A stretch of DNA of 64,000 nucleotides, taken from contig NC_065923.1 in assembly GCF_024586455.1 (NCBI RefSeq), positions 51,158,264 through 51,222,263 of the forward strand, written 5' to 3'. Every line of letters starts with the position of its first letter. The first letter of the stretch is position 1. Positions 46,936 through 59,086 of the stretch are shown here, one piece after another. This stretch comes from Bactrocera neohumeralis (lineage: Eukaryota; Arthropoda; Insecta; Diptera; Tephritidae). Position numbers and translations under genes: made by a program. Under the pieces are notes generated by a model, which made no database searches, was not told the DNA's origin, and saw only the letters and a program-made list of their open reading frames with translations.

Positions 46936-47385
46936 TTAATATGGAACTAACATGTTATTAGTATTGTAAAGTAAAAGTCAGCTATAGTTCACATATTCGA
47001 CATTTGAGGGCCTAAAAGGATATGCTCTGATTTCGACAATTTTAAAACGTGAGTTGGTAAACCCTAAAAGTACTCTGTATAATTAAAATTGTTTTTTCAT
47101 CTTTTTTCATAACGTAACATACCAATGTCAGAATAATGTTGAGCACCAATTTTGGTTTAAAGCAGAGTCTCCCGAGTACGCACGAGGTATACAATTTTCC
47201 TAAAGGTTGTTATCATTGTATTATTTTTACAACAATTCTTGTAAAGCCCCTTGGCTACTTAATGCTTCTTTCCTTAGCAAGTTATCGCGCTTTCATTAGA
47301 TTTCCAGACTAATTCTCTTCAAGTTGGATAGCTTTTGATGTCGTTGCAGTCGTATATCTCCAGTGCTACCAATCACATTGTGTCA
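46936..47385. other. spacer
   Basis: No feature recognised. Confidence 0.4.
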
Positions 47386-47771
47386 TACCATATAGTATTG
47401 GAAAGGTGAGATTTTAAGCTTCATTTAAATTCGGGAAAATTTAAAAAAAAGTTACAGCTGTTAAAAAATGAGTGTAAATAATGAAAAAATTCACTATATT
47501 TTGAAATTTTTGTATAAAAAAGAGAAGAATGCCACGCAAGCCACCAATGAAATTTGTGAAATTTACGGAGACGATGCTGTATCAAATCTTGTAGCACAAT
47601 AATGGTTCGCTCGCTCCGTCCCAGAAATTTCGAAATTTCGATTTAGCGGAAAAATGGCAAAAAGTGGTCGAGCAAAATGGTACATATTTGTTTATTTATT
47701 TATTATTATAAATATAAAAAAATAAGTTGAAGTTTGATTAGAAATACGAAAAGACTTTTTCAACTACCCAA
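47386..47771 (+). mobile_element. mariner-derived MITE, copy 3, left TIR decayed
   Basis: Right end AAAGACTTTTTCAACTACCCAA beside TA is intact; the left end starts within GAAAGGTGAGATTTTAAGCT, shared with copy 2. MSVNNEKIHYILKFLYKKEK begins the transposase remnant. Confidence 0.7.
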
Positions 47772-48311
47772 TATTTCTTTTGCTAATGTTTATATTAATG
47801 TAGCTAGAGAAATTACATTCATTTGAGTATTTACAATTAATAATTAATTTTAGGCAACCTGCCGTCAGCAGATGTTTGCAACTCAAATAACAAAGGCATT
47901 AAAAAATAATTTAATTAACATTTTAATTAAATACTGGACACATTCAAACGAATTACATATATTTGGAGAAATATGGCTTATTAACATAAAAACAGCAATG
48001 CGAAGCAAAATATTGAGGAACTCTCATCTTTGCCAAGCAACAGTCGCCATTTTTTTTAGAAAGAAACACTGAAAGCAAAGCGTTCATTCTGGCTTAGCCT
48101 TTGCTTTCTTCGTTTCTTTAATAAAATATGAATCGTAAAACAAAACCCAAGAAAGTTCTATGTGAATGGGCCATCTATGTATCCATGTATCTGCGACAAT
48201 TGTCCCATTAACAACACAATTATTTATAATTTCCGAGAATTATAAAAAAATATATGATATGTAAAAGAAAATTGCGGTTTATTTAATTATGGAATGTCCA
48301 CCAAGAATATA
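47772..48311. other. spacer
   Basis: AT-rich, short ORF at 47872-48072 without motif. Nothing else seen. Confidence 0.35.
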
Positions 48312-48677
48312 CAGGGTTTGTCCGGAAAGTAATAGGACTGCGTCGATTTAAAAAAAAAATATTAAACCAATCGTGACAATTCTTTAAAAACTTTCAAGTG
48401 CACGCTGCTAAGATCCCCACTGTCCCCTCCCAACCTAAACTTGGAACAATAGAAATGCCCTATCACTAAAAGAAACAATCCTAAACAAACAAACATCAAA
48501 ACAAAGGAAATGTATCTAACAAACAATATACATATATAAGTTAACAAAATAAATATTTTGTTATACAGTGTACTGTACTAAGCTTAAGAATGCTCAGGAA
48601 TGCTGGTTCAAAATTTGGCAAATGCATCACGTCATCTTTACCGCTACCCACTACAAGAACGTCAAACTACAATTAAA

Positions 48678-48873
48678 GAATTTAATGACGCTACCAACAC
48701 GCCACTAACAATATGCGTCGCAGCCGACGTCTCACTCCGCCGGCGCTTAAAATATTAATTTGGTAATAATATAAGCTTAGATTTAAGTTTCACCTTTAAT
48801 TCAGCTGTTCACTCTGCTAGTTGGATATTACTTCAAAAAGATAAAAAGTAAAATTAAAACAATGTAAGTTAAC
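48678..48873 (+). repeat. left LTR segment
   Basis: Aligns to the right LTR at 54332-54519 with substitutions and small indels, including loss of one AAAAAGTAAAAT unit. The sequence that follows TTAAC in the right LTR is missing here, and the PBS begins immediately, so this LTR is probably truncated at its U5 side. Confidence 0.7.
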
Positions 48874-48891
48874 TGGCGCCCAACGAATTGG
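48874..48891 (+). other. primer-binding site
   Basis: TGGCGCCCAACGAATTGG directly follows the LTR; TGGCGCC is complementary to a tRNA 3' end, of the tRNA-Lys type. Confidence 0.65.
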
Positions 48892-49594
48892 AGAAGGAGC
48901 CTGCAGTGGATTTTTTTCAATCACATAGCCGAATTAACTGTCCATCTGATCTCTTACCCATTCATGAGAAAGAGAAGCGTGCGAGAAAGTGCCCATCGGG
49001 GGAACCTTAGTAATGACGAAACGGATTAAACGGGACACTTCTTCCAGTCATACACGTTTTAATGTAAGATATAATTTTAAAAATTATAATTTTGATTTTG
49101 CATTATTCAATTAACTAATTAAGTGAAAAGTGTTAAAAAATATCGTCTTTTATCAGTAACGAAAAATTTGTCGAATAAGTTGTTCATTTCACAAAAAAGT
49201 GTATACGGAAAATCTTAGTTGAACACAAAAAAAAAATAAAAATGAAAAATGATGTAAAAGTATATTCCAAAAAAGGGGGGGAAAGTTCAAGATTCAATAT
49301 AAAATAAAAGCAAATTTAGCTGACGAGCTATAATAAAATTCTACAAAATAATCCTTATAACAAAATAAAATACAGTTATAAATTAAAATTATAATATTAT
49401 GTTGAAAATCAATAGAAAATAAAACCACAAAAAAAAAAATTCTAGTCCTTATAATAAAATTCAAACTAAAAATCTCTGCGATTCACCACCTTCCAACCAA
49501 TATACCAAAAAACAAAAAGAATAATAAAATAAGAATATAATATATAATAAAATAGATAATCAAAATGACTAACCCAAGTAATCTTATTCGTCCA

Positions 49595-50420
49595 CCAATA
49601 ATAAATATCCCATCCGTACCCCATTCTGCTAATACACTAATTATAGAGCAAGTAAATGCAACACCAGAATTATAATAGAAGCTCTGATTAGAAGAATAGT
49701 GAGAAATGTATGCCTCACCGAGGACATCAGGCAAACTAAACATAACGAACTCAACTGAACAGATGAAGTAATTAATAGCGAATATAGGCAAAATATTGAT
49801 GAACTAGACAAGATTCCTAACGTAGTTCGCCTGCCTCAGAGAATTTTCGGGAAATCCAATCGAATACAGCTCTTGGAAGAAGAGTGGTGATAGAATTTTA
49901 AAGTTATTTGAACCTATCAGAGGAACAGCTAAATATTTTGGTACTATAAATTCTATAAGAAATAAAATAACTAAACTGGAACAGAATTTCACGTTGTTTG
50001 ACTCTGCATTATGCAGATAAGCGAGATCTCAGCACACTTAAGTACCAAACGGTGGAACAATTCTATCAAGCCTCGTATGAACATTTGTCTCTTATTTTGA
50101 ATAAAATTTCGTGTATGGATATCGGCAGTGAATCCGTGAACGTCCTAATAGGCGCATACCGTGATTAGGCCAGACATAGCAGCAAGATTGGAAAAAGGCT
50201 AAACACAAGCTTACCACCACTTTTCTCCTGTAGTTCACACCCCAAAACATTTAACCAATATCGAGATAATTCTCAACCATTTTACTCGCCATAAATACCT
50301 CAAAGGATATTCCAACCAAATAGACCTTACAACCAATACCGTTACGGAAATAATGATCCTAAATTTCCGCATCAATAATTCAGAAATCGAAAACGAAGAA
50401 GATAATTATGAACAGACATT
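49595..50420 (+). pseudogene. gypsy gag remnant
   Basis: MTNPSNLIRPPIINIP at 49568 onward begins a Gag-like reading that continues, across stops and shifts, with LREFSGNP, a KLFEPIRGTAKYF stretch and an Asn/Tyr/Gln-rich C-terminal part near 50250-50370. No zinc knuckle was seen. The order and position after the PBS support Gag. Confidence 0.55.
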
Positions 50421-53400
50421 AATTGAATACACGAACAAAACAAAATTTATAAACGAGATATTTCCTAACGAATCTGAAGACTTTACAGACATACACTTTT
50501 TTAAACTAAGCAATTCATCACTATGTGAATTGCTCAAATTCCTTATCGATACTGGCTCGAACAGTAAGTACATATGTAGAACCAAAACATGTTCAAAAAC
50601 CCATTCCTAATAAAAATATATTCTACGTAAATTTAATAGCAGGTAATATTAAGATAACTTACCATACAATGGTAAATTTATTTAAACAAAACGATTTCAA
50701 TATAAAATTATTTTTATTGCCACCTTTAAAATTTTTCGACGACGGAATGATAGCCTAAAGGAACTATCCGCCATCATTCATACGAAATAAAATTATATGA
50801 CTATTTGCAATAACTATAAAATTATTTGCTGACCCAAACGAAAAGCTTACATTCACAACCATCGTAAAAGATGAAATTAGAATTAATTAGAAAAGCCATA
50901 TCGGCATATTATCAACATTCCTGATCGTTATCCCATACCCGACATCAGTAACGTACTTTCAGAACTAGGAAAAAGTAAATTATTTTCCGTGATATACCTT
51001 AAAAGTGGATTTCATCAAATAACTCCTTAAAGAGAACGATAAAGAAAGACTGGTTTCTCCGTAAAGAAAATTTACGAAACTATCATTCGGAAAAATGACC
51101 ATCAATTTTTCAACGTATCGACTCGTTATCGATTATAGGAAACTCATTACCGTCAACATTCCTGATAGTTATTGCAAATCCTAAAATATCGAAACTATAT
51201 TTCGAACTTTACAAAACACTGATATGATATGGTGCAAATCGACAAATGTGAATTCTTGAAAACAGAAGTCGAATTCCTTGGTTTATTGTATCGCAAAATG
51301 GTATTACGTAAACGTCACTTCTTCAGTGTTACTTTTTTAATGTTCCAACCCAAAAAACTATATTAGGCAATAAAAACACTTCCCGTGTACAAGAACCATA
51401 AAAGATACCTCAGGTCATTTTTAACACCTGGACTGTTTGGTTTATATCGTCGTTTCATAAAAGATTGCGCCAAAATGACGAACTCACCCTTAACATCCCT
51501 TTTAAGGGGAAGAAGGACATATGTACTTGTATATCCAAAAGACTTTCGAGAAGGAAATACCTTAACCTTTCCGAGAAAAAATCGATATATTCCAAAAGGT
51601 AAAAAATTCTCTATTGTCAGAAGACGTTAGCATATCTTATCCCGATTATAATAAGGAATTTCACTTAACGACGAGCGCATCAAAATACGCTATTGGTGCA
51701 GTATTAACACAGGAAGATATACCCATTATATCCATTTCGAGAACCCTTAGTAAAACAGAGCAAGCATATGCCACAAACGAGAGAGAAATGCTAGCTATTA
51801 TTTGGGCTCTGAAATGTCTTCGAAACTGCTTATAGGTACAGACAAAGTAAAGATCTTTACAGACCATCAGCCATTAACATACGCCTTATCTAACAAAAAT
51901 TCTAATTCTAAAATGAAGCGATGGAAATCAATTTTAGAAGAATACCGTTACGAACTACAGTACAAACCCGGAACTATCAATAAAGTTGCAGATGCTTTAT
52001 CTCGTCCCCCTCGCAATTCGCATATCAACTCTATGACATTGACGCAGAACAGCGACGAAAGCTCCTCACAGAATTTAATACCATTTGCCAATGTACCGCT
52101 TAACGTATTCAAAAACCAAATCATTCTCAATGTAGGAAATAATACTGACTATAAGTTTGAAATTCCATTCTTATACCTATCATCGTCACACTATTGTCAG
52201 AAATTAGCAATATCTTATCATATTATAATATTGGAAAATTGGAATGGCGGTAAGAATTGTGTGACGACGAGTTTGTCAAAATACGCTATTGGTGCAGTAT
52301 TAACACAGGAAGATATGCTTTGAATATATCCATGACGGTCGAATTAAGGGGCTAAAACAGAGCAAGCATATGCAAAAAACGAGAGAGAAATTTTTTTTTT
52401 GCTATTATTTGGGCTCTATATATTCAAAAATATGCTTTGAAATCGGTACGTGACAAAGTTAAAGAGTTTTACAGACCATCAGCCATATAACGCCTATATC
52501 TAACAAAATTTAATTTAAAATGAAGCAATTTTAGAAAATAACATTACGAACTACAGTACAAAATTGGCCGAAAATCAATTAAAGTTGCAGATGCTTTATC
52601 TTTGCCCCCTCGCAATTCGCATATCAAAATGACGTTGAAGAACAGCGACGAAAGCTCCTCACAGAATTTAATAACATTTTTTTTTTTGAAAACTACCGAA
52701 TTTTGGATATTATTCAAAAATCGTAGTTCATTGTAATAGGAAATATATTTACTTTACTAAATTTTGAAATTTTTTTCCCCACCTAATCACCGTCACCAGC
52801 AACTGACGTAACTTTCAACGAAGGAAAATTAGCCAATATCTTTAAATCATATTTGAAGCAATGGGTCACTAATGGCCTCATAAAAGACGAACGAACACTA
52901 GGTATAATACATAAGATTTATGCCCAAATACTGATCACTAGAAAATTAGTAAGAGATTTAACAAATTCAGCCGATCAAAATAAAGAAATTATTAATGAAC
53001 ATAATCGTGCCCACCGAAATAGCGAAGAAAACAAGTTGCAAATTCTAGAAAAGTTCTGTTTTCCACAAATGAGAGCCAAGGTTAAAAAAATCGTAAAACA
53101 ACGCAGAACATGTAAACTTAATACATAAATACGACCGTCATCCTCTTAAACACGCCATTCAAAGCACACCAATACCTGAGTACCCCGGACATATTGTCCA
53201 TATCGATATTTACCACACAAACAAACAGCTCATTCTTACCGCCATTGATAAATTTTCGAAATATGCTCTTATAAAACTAATTAAATCACGAGCGGCAGAG
53301 GATTTGAAACAACCTCTTAAAGATATCATAATTTTATTAGGAACACCAAAAGTTATTATATTCGACAATGAAAAATCATTTAATTCCAGTCCAATCACAT

Positions 53401-53570
53401 TCATGCTGACTAATCAATTCAATATAGAGATTCACAAAGCTCCACCCTACAAAAGCTGTTCGAACGGTCAAGTTGAGAGATTTCACCTTACTCTTACCGA
53501 AATAATACGTTGCCTCAAATCAGAAAATACGCATGAATCGTTTGAGGAACTCCTAGATAAATTTTGAGTA
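50353..53570 (+). pseudogene. gypsy pol remnant: protease, RT, RNase H, integrase
   Basis: The protease active-site block LIDTGSNS is at about 50545. RT is heavily decayed between about 50880 and 51600. RNase H reads YAIGAVLTQEDIPIISISRT, YATNEREMLAIIWAL and IFTDHQPLTYALS (51614-52010), followed by KVADALSRP. A degraded repeat of this part follows. Integrase at 52850-53570 has a degenerate zinc-binding region, VHIDIYHTNKQLILTAIDKF (first Asp), VIIFDNEKSF (second Asp) and SNGQVERFHLTL (Glu). Stop codons and frameshifts in every part exclude activity. Confidence 0.8.
52255..52680 (+). repeat. mosaic duplicate of the RNase H segment
   Basis: Blocks of 51669-52087 recur in order at 52264-52678 (for example AAAATACGCTATTGGTGCAG and AGCGACGAAAGCTCCTCACA), separated by unrelated filler and poly-T. 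52683-52770 then resembles the interior of the MITE at 30557-31276. Confidence 0.75.
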
Positions 53571-54331
53571 CAACAACTCAATCCATTCAACAACCGGTAA
53601 AAACCCTCTCGAGCTTTTCTTTGGCCAATGAACAATAATCGATCCCAAACAAATAGAAATAAATAGGCAAGAAAACGTGAAGAGGCTACTAACCAAAACA
53701 AAACGCGCATGAAGAATTACGACATATGTAGGTGACACAATTTATGTAAATATAAATAAAAGATTAGGAAATAACCTAACTTCACGATATAAAGAAGAAA
53801 TAGTTGCAAAAAGCTTTAACAATACTGTCCTCACCAAATCAGGTAACACTGTCCATAAAAATTTAATTTTTTACTTTAAATAAAAAGATAAAATTAACGA
53901 AAACTACAAAAATCATATGCATCCAAATTAGAAAAAAACGTTAAAATAAATAGAAGATAACTTTGCTATCAAAAATAAAACTAATACCATGTTCAGACCG
54001 ACACTTAATCACACGATTTCGGCTGTTGAATGGATTATCCCACTAATCTTAAAAATTTATCAAGATTTCGCCATACAAAAATGACAGTTCCAAATCACTT
54101 CATTGAAATGATTTGAAACTGATCCAATTGCAAAAGGGGCCGACGCCCCGGACGCAACGTCTTGGGGGCGGCAATATGGTATTTTTAATAACTCCAGTTC
54201 AAAAGAGGACTCTAAAATTCCTGCGAATTGTGTCAAAAGTGTACTAGATATAAGGCGAAAATGCGTTTTTTATATGGCTTTTAATAAGATGTCTTGTAAA
54301 TTGATTATCAATTTGCTCAAAACCCAACATT

Positions 54332-54640
54332 GAATTTAATGACGCTACTAACACGCCATTTTGCGTCGCTGCCATCGTTCGCTCCAAAATGTTAATTTGG
54401 TGATAATATAAGCTTAGATTTTTTTAATTCGGCTGTTCACTCGGCTAGTTGGATATTACTCCAAAAAGATAAAAAGTAAAATGAAATAAAAAGTAAAATT
54501 AAACCAAAGTAAGTTAACTTATATAAACAAACCTAAACAAATAAATATAAATAAAAGTAAGAACCATGTAATAAGTTAGTCTCAAGAGTTTTAATAAAGA
54601 GTACATTTCGGTACAGCTCAAATTATATTCTTTTGACTAA
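54332..54640 (+). repeat. right LTR segment
   Basis: Matches the left LTR up to AAGTTAACT at 54518, then continues for about 120 bases with AATAAATATAAATAAAAGTA and TTTTAATAAAGAG, a possible polyadenylation signal, sequence lacking from the left copy. Confidence 0.65.
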
Positions 54641-55168
54641 TTTTTACTTCATGGAAAAAGTTGATTCGCACACCAGTCACATTGTCGGTGTTTGTCGAAG
54701 TCCTCAGGTCTCCCAACACGATCTTCATCAGCGACCTCTTCCTCGACTCTCCAAAAAGGCCTGGTGCTAAAACACACACATCGCGTACATTTAACAAATG
54801 CTGCATTTCGGCTTGCACCACTCACAGAAACCAGTCGCGCGAAAATATTTGTCCTGATTCTCCAGGTGCTCGGAGACAACTAACCAGCCGCTTGTTCGTT
54901 AGCTAGGAACGCCCTCTACCGAATACAGTCAATGCGCGCACGCTCCGAAGTACAACTTCAAACGTGTTTTAACTTATGTAAAGCTTAACTCCACGGTGCT
55001 CAAAAGCACAACGGATCAATACAATGCGTCGATCAGCGCCCTGAAAATTGGGTAAGTTTTCAGTACCAATTGGCAGTGCGGTAAGGACACACTAACCACC
55101 TTGGTAGGGCTCCGAAGTACAGTCGCGGCGGGTGAAAATCAGTCCTATTGCTTTCCGGACAAACCCTG

Positions 55169-55825
55169 TATATATACAGACATGCACATAAGTATACGTC
55201 TTGCTCGCTGTGTAACGGAGATAAAGAGATGGCCAACTGATGTAATGTCTCTTAAAATTGAGAGCGCAAATCGCCTATCCAACTTTGACTGACTCGGGTA
55301 AGTTGGATGCAATTAGAACGGTTGGCAAGACATTATTAAAATTCTGCCAAAAAAATTGTGAACAAAGAGATTTGTAACCGCCGTTCAAGATCACCATTAA
55401 AACCAATGAAACACGAAATTTCAAAGTGGTTGATGAATTGTTTTGCGACCTGATGCTTCTAATTTAATATTCAATTGAAAACGATACTATTTGGCAACTA
55501 ATGAGTTTAATTCACTTTATTCCACTTATAGTTGAAAAATTAGTTGGTTTAATATACCATTAAATTAAAAAAAAATAAAAGATTTCAATAGCTACTTCAT
55601 ACATTAATCGTTCAATACATAATAATTTTTAATACTATCCTATTTAATATTGGGTGTTTTAAATTAAATTCCCAAAAATTAGTAGTTATATAAAGAAATT
55701 TTAGACGCTCTCACATTGACATAAGTTGGGTACTCTTTACCACTTCTGGGTAGTCAAAAAGCAACTCATTTACTCTAGGTTGTTATATCGACGGTAAATA
55801 TGAGTTAGAGAACTGCAGCGATGCG
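55169..55825. other. spacer
   Basis: No gene or repeat recognised. Confidence 0.35.
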
Positions 55826-57480
55826 CTGCAACAAAGAGTACATCGATGCTTATTTGTATATTTTGATACCCCTTCAACATGTTTCCACTAATCGAGATAG
55901 ATATAGGATTATATACAGATAGGTTCTGTAATACTCCTCCGAGTGAATTTTAAGCAAATCCACTTTCATTCCGACATGCGGAGTTTTATATTTCACTATA
56001 AAGTTTCCACATTTTTTTCAAAATGAATTTCGAGAGTGAAATGAGTATTCTGAAAAACAAATTTTCAAGAAAATATTCAATACTCATAGAGACATGGCCC
56101 GAAGCTTTGTGAAGGATGACAAAAATAAAAAAGTGGTTTTCAAACAGAAATAAAACGTTTTTATAATTAAAAATGTAGCTTTGTTATAAAGATAGACGTT
56201 TGCTATTATGTTTAAAAACTACATCGGTTATCTAGCAAACCAGAGCAATCTACAATGCAGATGGGCACAGTCCAGTTGTTGCGCGCAATGGCGAATTAAC
56301 TCATTCAGGTCTAAATCGATACTGTGTTCCATAGTGGCAAAGCGTCTTCGGTGCGCACTTTACCACGCCTCTGAGGTTACGGATTCTCCGCTAGTGTAAG
56401 CTTGTTGCGAAAACGATCCATAGTTTCTCCAATTACCGATTTGTTGGGCGATTTTCGACGCAGTGCGCGAGGCGCAAATAAATGTGTGGTGAGCCATTTA
56501 ACAAATTCAAATGAACCGAAACCAATCATTTTTCTGCATCCACTTCATCGTCCTTAACAATCGTTGCATATGTGCATACTTAACGCACTCGTTTGTTATT
56601 ATTATTTTGATGTATTTTATTTTTTTAATAATTTAAAAACTTTCATTCAATTGTGAGACAGAAAAGAAACGAAAATGAACAAATTTCCCGTTTTACGGAG
56701 CACCAAAACCGTATTCATTAGTTTTTGTATTCATTTTAGATTCCACTTTCACTCGGATTCCAGAACCTGCCCATTAAAGTTGCTAAAATAAAATAAAACA
56801 CAAAAATTTAATCTAACTAGGTTTGGCTTTATGAAATAGCAAACCTTACTAAACACACTAACAAACTACACAATCGGTGAATAAACGTGGCCGCCACGAG
56901 TTGTCAAAATCATGTCATCCCTATTGGTAGACACTATATATATGATTGACTATTTGTCCATCTGTCCGTACAAGCGATAACTTTAGTAAAAATTTAGATA
57001 TCTAGATGAACTTTGATACACATTTTCATTGGCGCCCAAGAGGGTTGGTATTTCAGATCGGATCATAGCCATGAAAACAGAACAATCGCACTATAACTAA
57101 GCCCCCAATAAGACATAAGGCTGATATTTAGTACAACGAATTGCAGAAGGACACCTATGATTGAAAAGATTTAAGTTGAAGTGGCCCACTCTCTAAAGAG
57201 TTTTGTGTGCATATGTATCTCCCAAACTTCAAGCTATATTAACCAAATTCACTCAGAGCAAATCTTTTTGGTATCCCTACCCCGCCTGTGAAAATGGGTC
57301 AATTCGGATAATTACACTGGTTACTTTCCATAAAACTGTTTGATTGTAAATCATTCGATTTACTCGAACAATGAATGTTTTACTAACACCTGACGGTATT
57401 ACCCGGCTTTGGTTCTCGTAAGTTGCAAAAGTATGAAATGTTCTGTTATACCCGAACTTACTGCTTCCTTACTTGTTCTT
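55826..57480 (+). repeat. R1 dispersed repeat, copy D, interrupted
   Basis: Head sequence with AGAGTACATCG, CAACATGTTTCCACTAATCG and AGATAGATATAGGATTATAT stops near 55918; R1 resumes at 56937 with TATATGATTGACTATTTGTC and CATCTGTCCGTACAAGCGAT and ends with TACCCGAACTTACTGC and CTTACTTGTT at about 57476. About 1 kb of foreign sequence lies between. Confidence 0.6.
55918..56936. mobile_element. 1 kb insertion in R1 copy D, partly mariner-like
   Basis: Its right end (GAGTTGTCAAAATCATGTCA and CCCTATTGGTAGACACTATA) matches the outer end of the mariner relic at 40770-41455. The rest, including an ORF at 56208-56399, is unrecognised. Matching inverted ends were not found. Confidence 0.4.
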
Positions 57481-57532
57481 ACTTATATATTGAAAACGCT
57501 CAACGAAATATGTACGTACTGGTGGTTGTTTT

Positions 57533-58864
57533 TAAACTCTTGCAACATGTTGCTACAGCCTATAAAAGCAAGCTGTAACCTGAGTAAAAATTGAGATATC
57601 GTAATGAAACTTGGTACACATGTTCCTTACCACAATAACCAAATTCGATCTGAACAAGTCTCTTAAGCATCCCCACCGACACAGTTAAAATGGATGAAAT
57701 TGGAAGACAACTCCGTCCACTCCCCTTACAACGGTACTGTTAACAGTGCGATAAATCAATAACTAAATACGACAGGGACATACAATTTTACACCTGAGAC
57801 AGTATGAAAAACCTTTATAGAAGCCGATATAAAAATTTACGATGGGAGTGGCACCGCCCACTTTTAGGTGAAATCACACTGATTTCAATTGAATTGGTGC
57901 ATGACATTCTCCTTACATTCCTATGTTACAGTGCACAAATTGACGAAAATCAGACTACAACCATTTGATTGTTTTCTTCTCAAAAATAATAATATAACAA
58001 GATAAAACTTTGCATGAATAATGCCGTTGCAGTACTACCTTATGACCAAAATTTGTCCAAATTAAAATTGTTCTCTTTTGGATACCTACAGTTGACTTTT
58101 TACCGTAAATATCGGTAAAAAGATATATAATAAAATTCAGTCAGAACTCTCTCCTAACAATAGTTTGCCTGTGTGTTAAAAATAGGCTGAAACGAGTCTT
58201 CTCTAATCTTCCATATATGGATGACTTCAACATATGAGGTCGGCCAGCTGAAAGAAAATAGTGTTTCACTCATAACAGTGTATCTTTGTGCCTAAAATAG
58301 ATAAAATTGGGCGAAAATTTCACCTAACCGCTATATAACTAATATCAGAATTTTCGAACATCTGGCTGAATTTACACCATATGATTGCTGTTTGTATATG
58401 AGGTACCTTAATGAAACCCAGGGAACATTTTATAAGTTCCATATGTGGCATGTTAAATGTGGTATTGGCAAAATTAGATAAAATCGGGTCGATACTACCG
58501 CAACTACCATATATTTCGTATAATGATTTTACATATTTGAAAATATGTTTTCAAGTATACCTTAGCCCGTCCCTTCCTCCATTATCCACAAATCTAATAT
58601 AAAGAATTTCGATCCTCTGATTGGTGTTTTCCACATTAACTTAACTTAATATATTAAGTTTAGGCTGAAGATATTTTTAGTATGATTTTAGCTGACTCGA
58701 ACTAAGAAATAGCAATAAAACGAAGTTTAACTATTTCAAATATACATTAACATAAAGTTCTGCCACCACCTTAAGGAATTTTCCAAGCTTTGATTCTTGC
58801 CAGTTTCAAGAGTATAAAATGTAAAATGTTCGGTTGCCACCGAATTTAGCCCCTCCTTACTTCT
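57533..58864 (+). repeat. R1 dispersed repeat, copy E, uninterrupted
   Basis: Begins with TTGCAACATGTTGCTACAGC, passes TTGAGATATCGTAATGAAAC, CACCGCCCACTTTTAGGTG and TGAGGTACCTTAATGAAACC, and ends AAATGTTCGGTTGCCACCGA then CCCCTCCTTACTTCTTAA. About 1.33 kb, directly after copy D in the same orientation. No ORF of note. Confidence 0.65.
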
Positions 58865-59086
58865 TAATCATTGAAATATTTTACTTAGCTCAGTGTGCAT
58901 TTCGTTATATTTACTATAATACACTTCTACTACTCACTTACGCTGAGCAACGACACAGTAAAGAATCTCTGAGTACTTGTGTTCTTCTTTGTTCGAACGT
59001 AAAAAAAATACCCAAGTAAGCATGATTATTGATTATCATTATTGCGGTGCACCGCTTCAATTATCTTGTGTGTATGTATATACATA

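Larger units (their letters stand above)
48570..54640 (+). mobile_element. gypsy-type LTR retrotransposon, decayed
   Basis: Two related terminal segments (48678-48873 and 54332-54519) share AATTTAATGACGCTAC, GATAATATAAGCTTAGATTT and AGTTGGATATTACT. Directly after the left one is a primer-binding site TGGCGCCCAACG; before the right one a purine-rich CTTGGGGGCGGC may be the polypurine tract. Gag- and pol-like sequence lies between, with many stops; no env-like ORF was seen. Outer limits are uncertain because the LTRs are unequal. Confidence 0.8.
48312..55168 (-). mobile_element. mariner element split by an LTR retrotransposon
   Basis: CAGGGTTTGTCCGGAAAGTA at 48312 and its inverse TGCTTTCCGGACAAACCCTG ending at 55168, both continuing into a shared AATAGGACTG block, are flanked by TA on each side. 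The right-hand part (about 54640-54910, minus strand) encodes an N-terminal mariner transposase stretch across two frames, including EEVADEDRVGRPE and STNTDNVTGVR. The left part holds only the 3' end. The 6.86 kb span is explained by the nested gypsy-type element. Confidence 0.75.

Noticed and set aside
56208..56399. 63-codon ORF inside the insertion in R1 copy D
   Set aside because: No recognisable transposase or domain on either strand.
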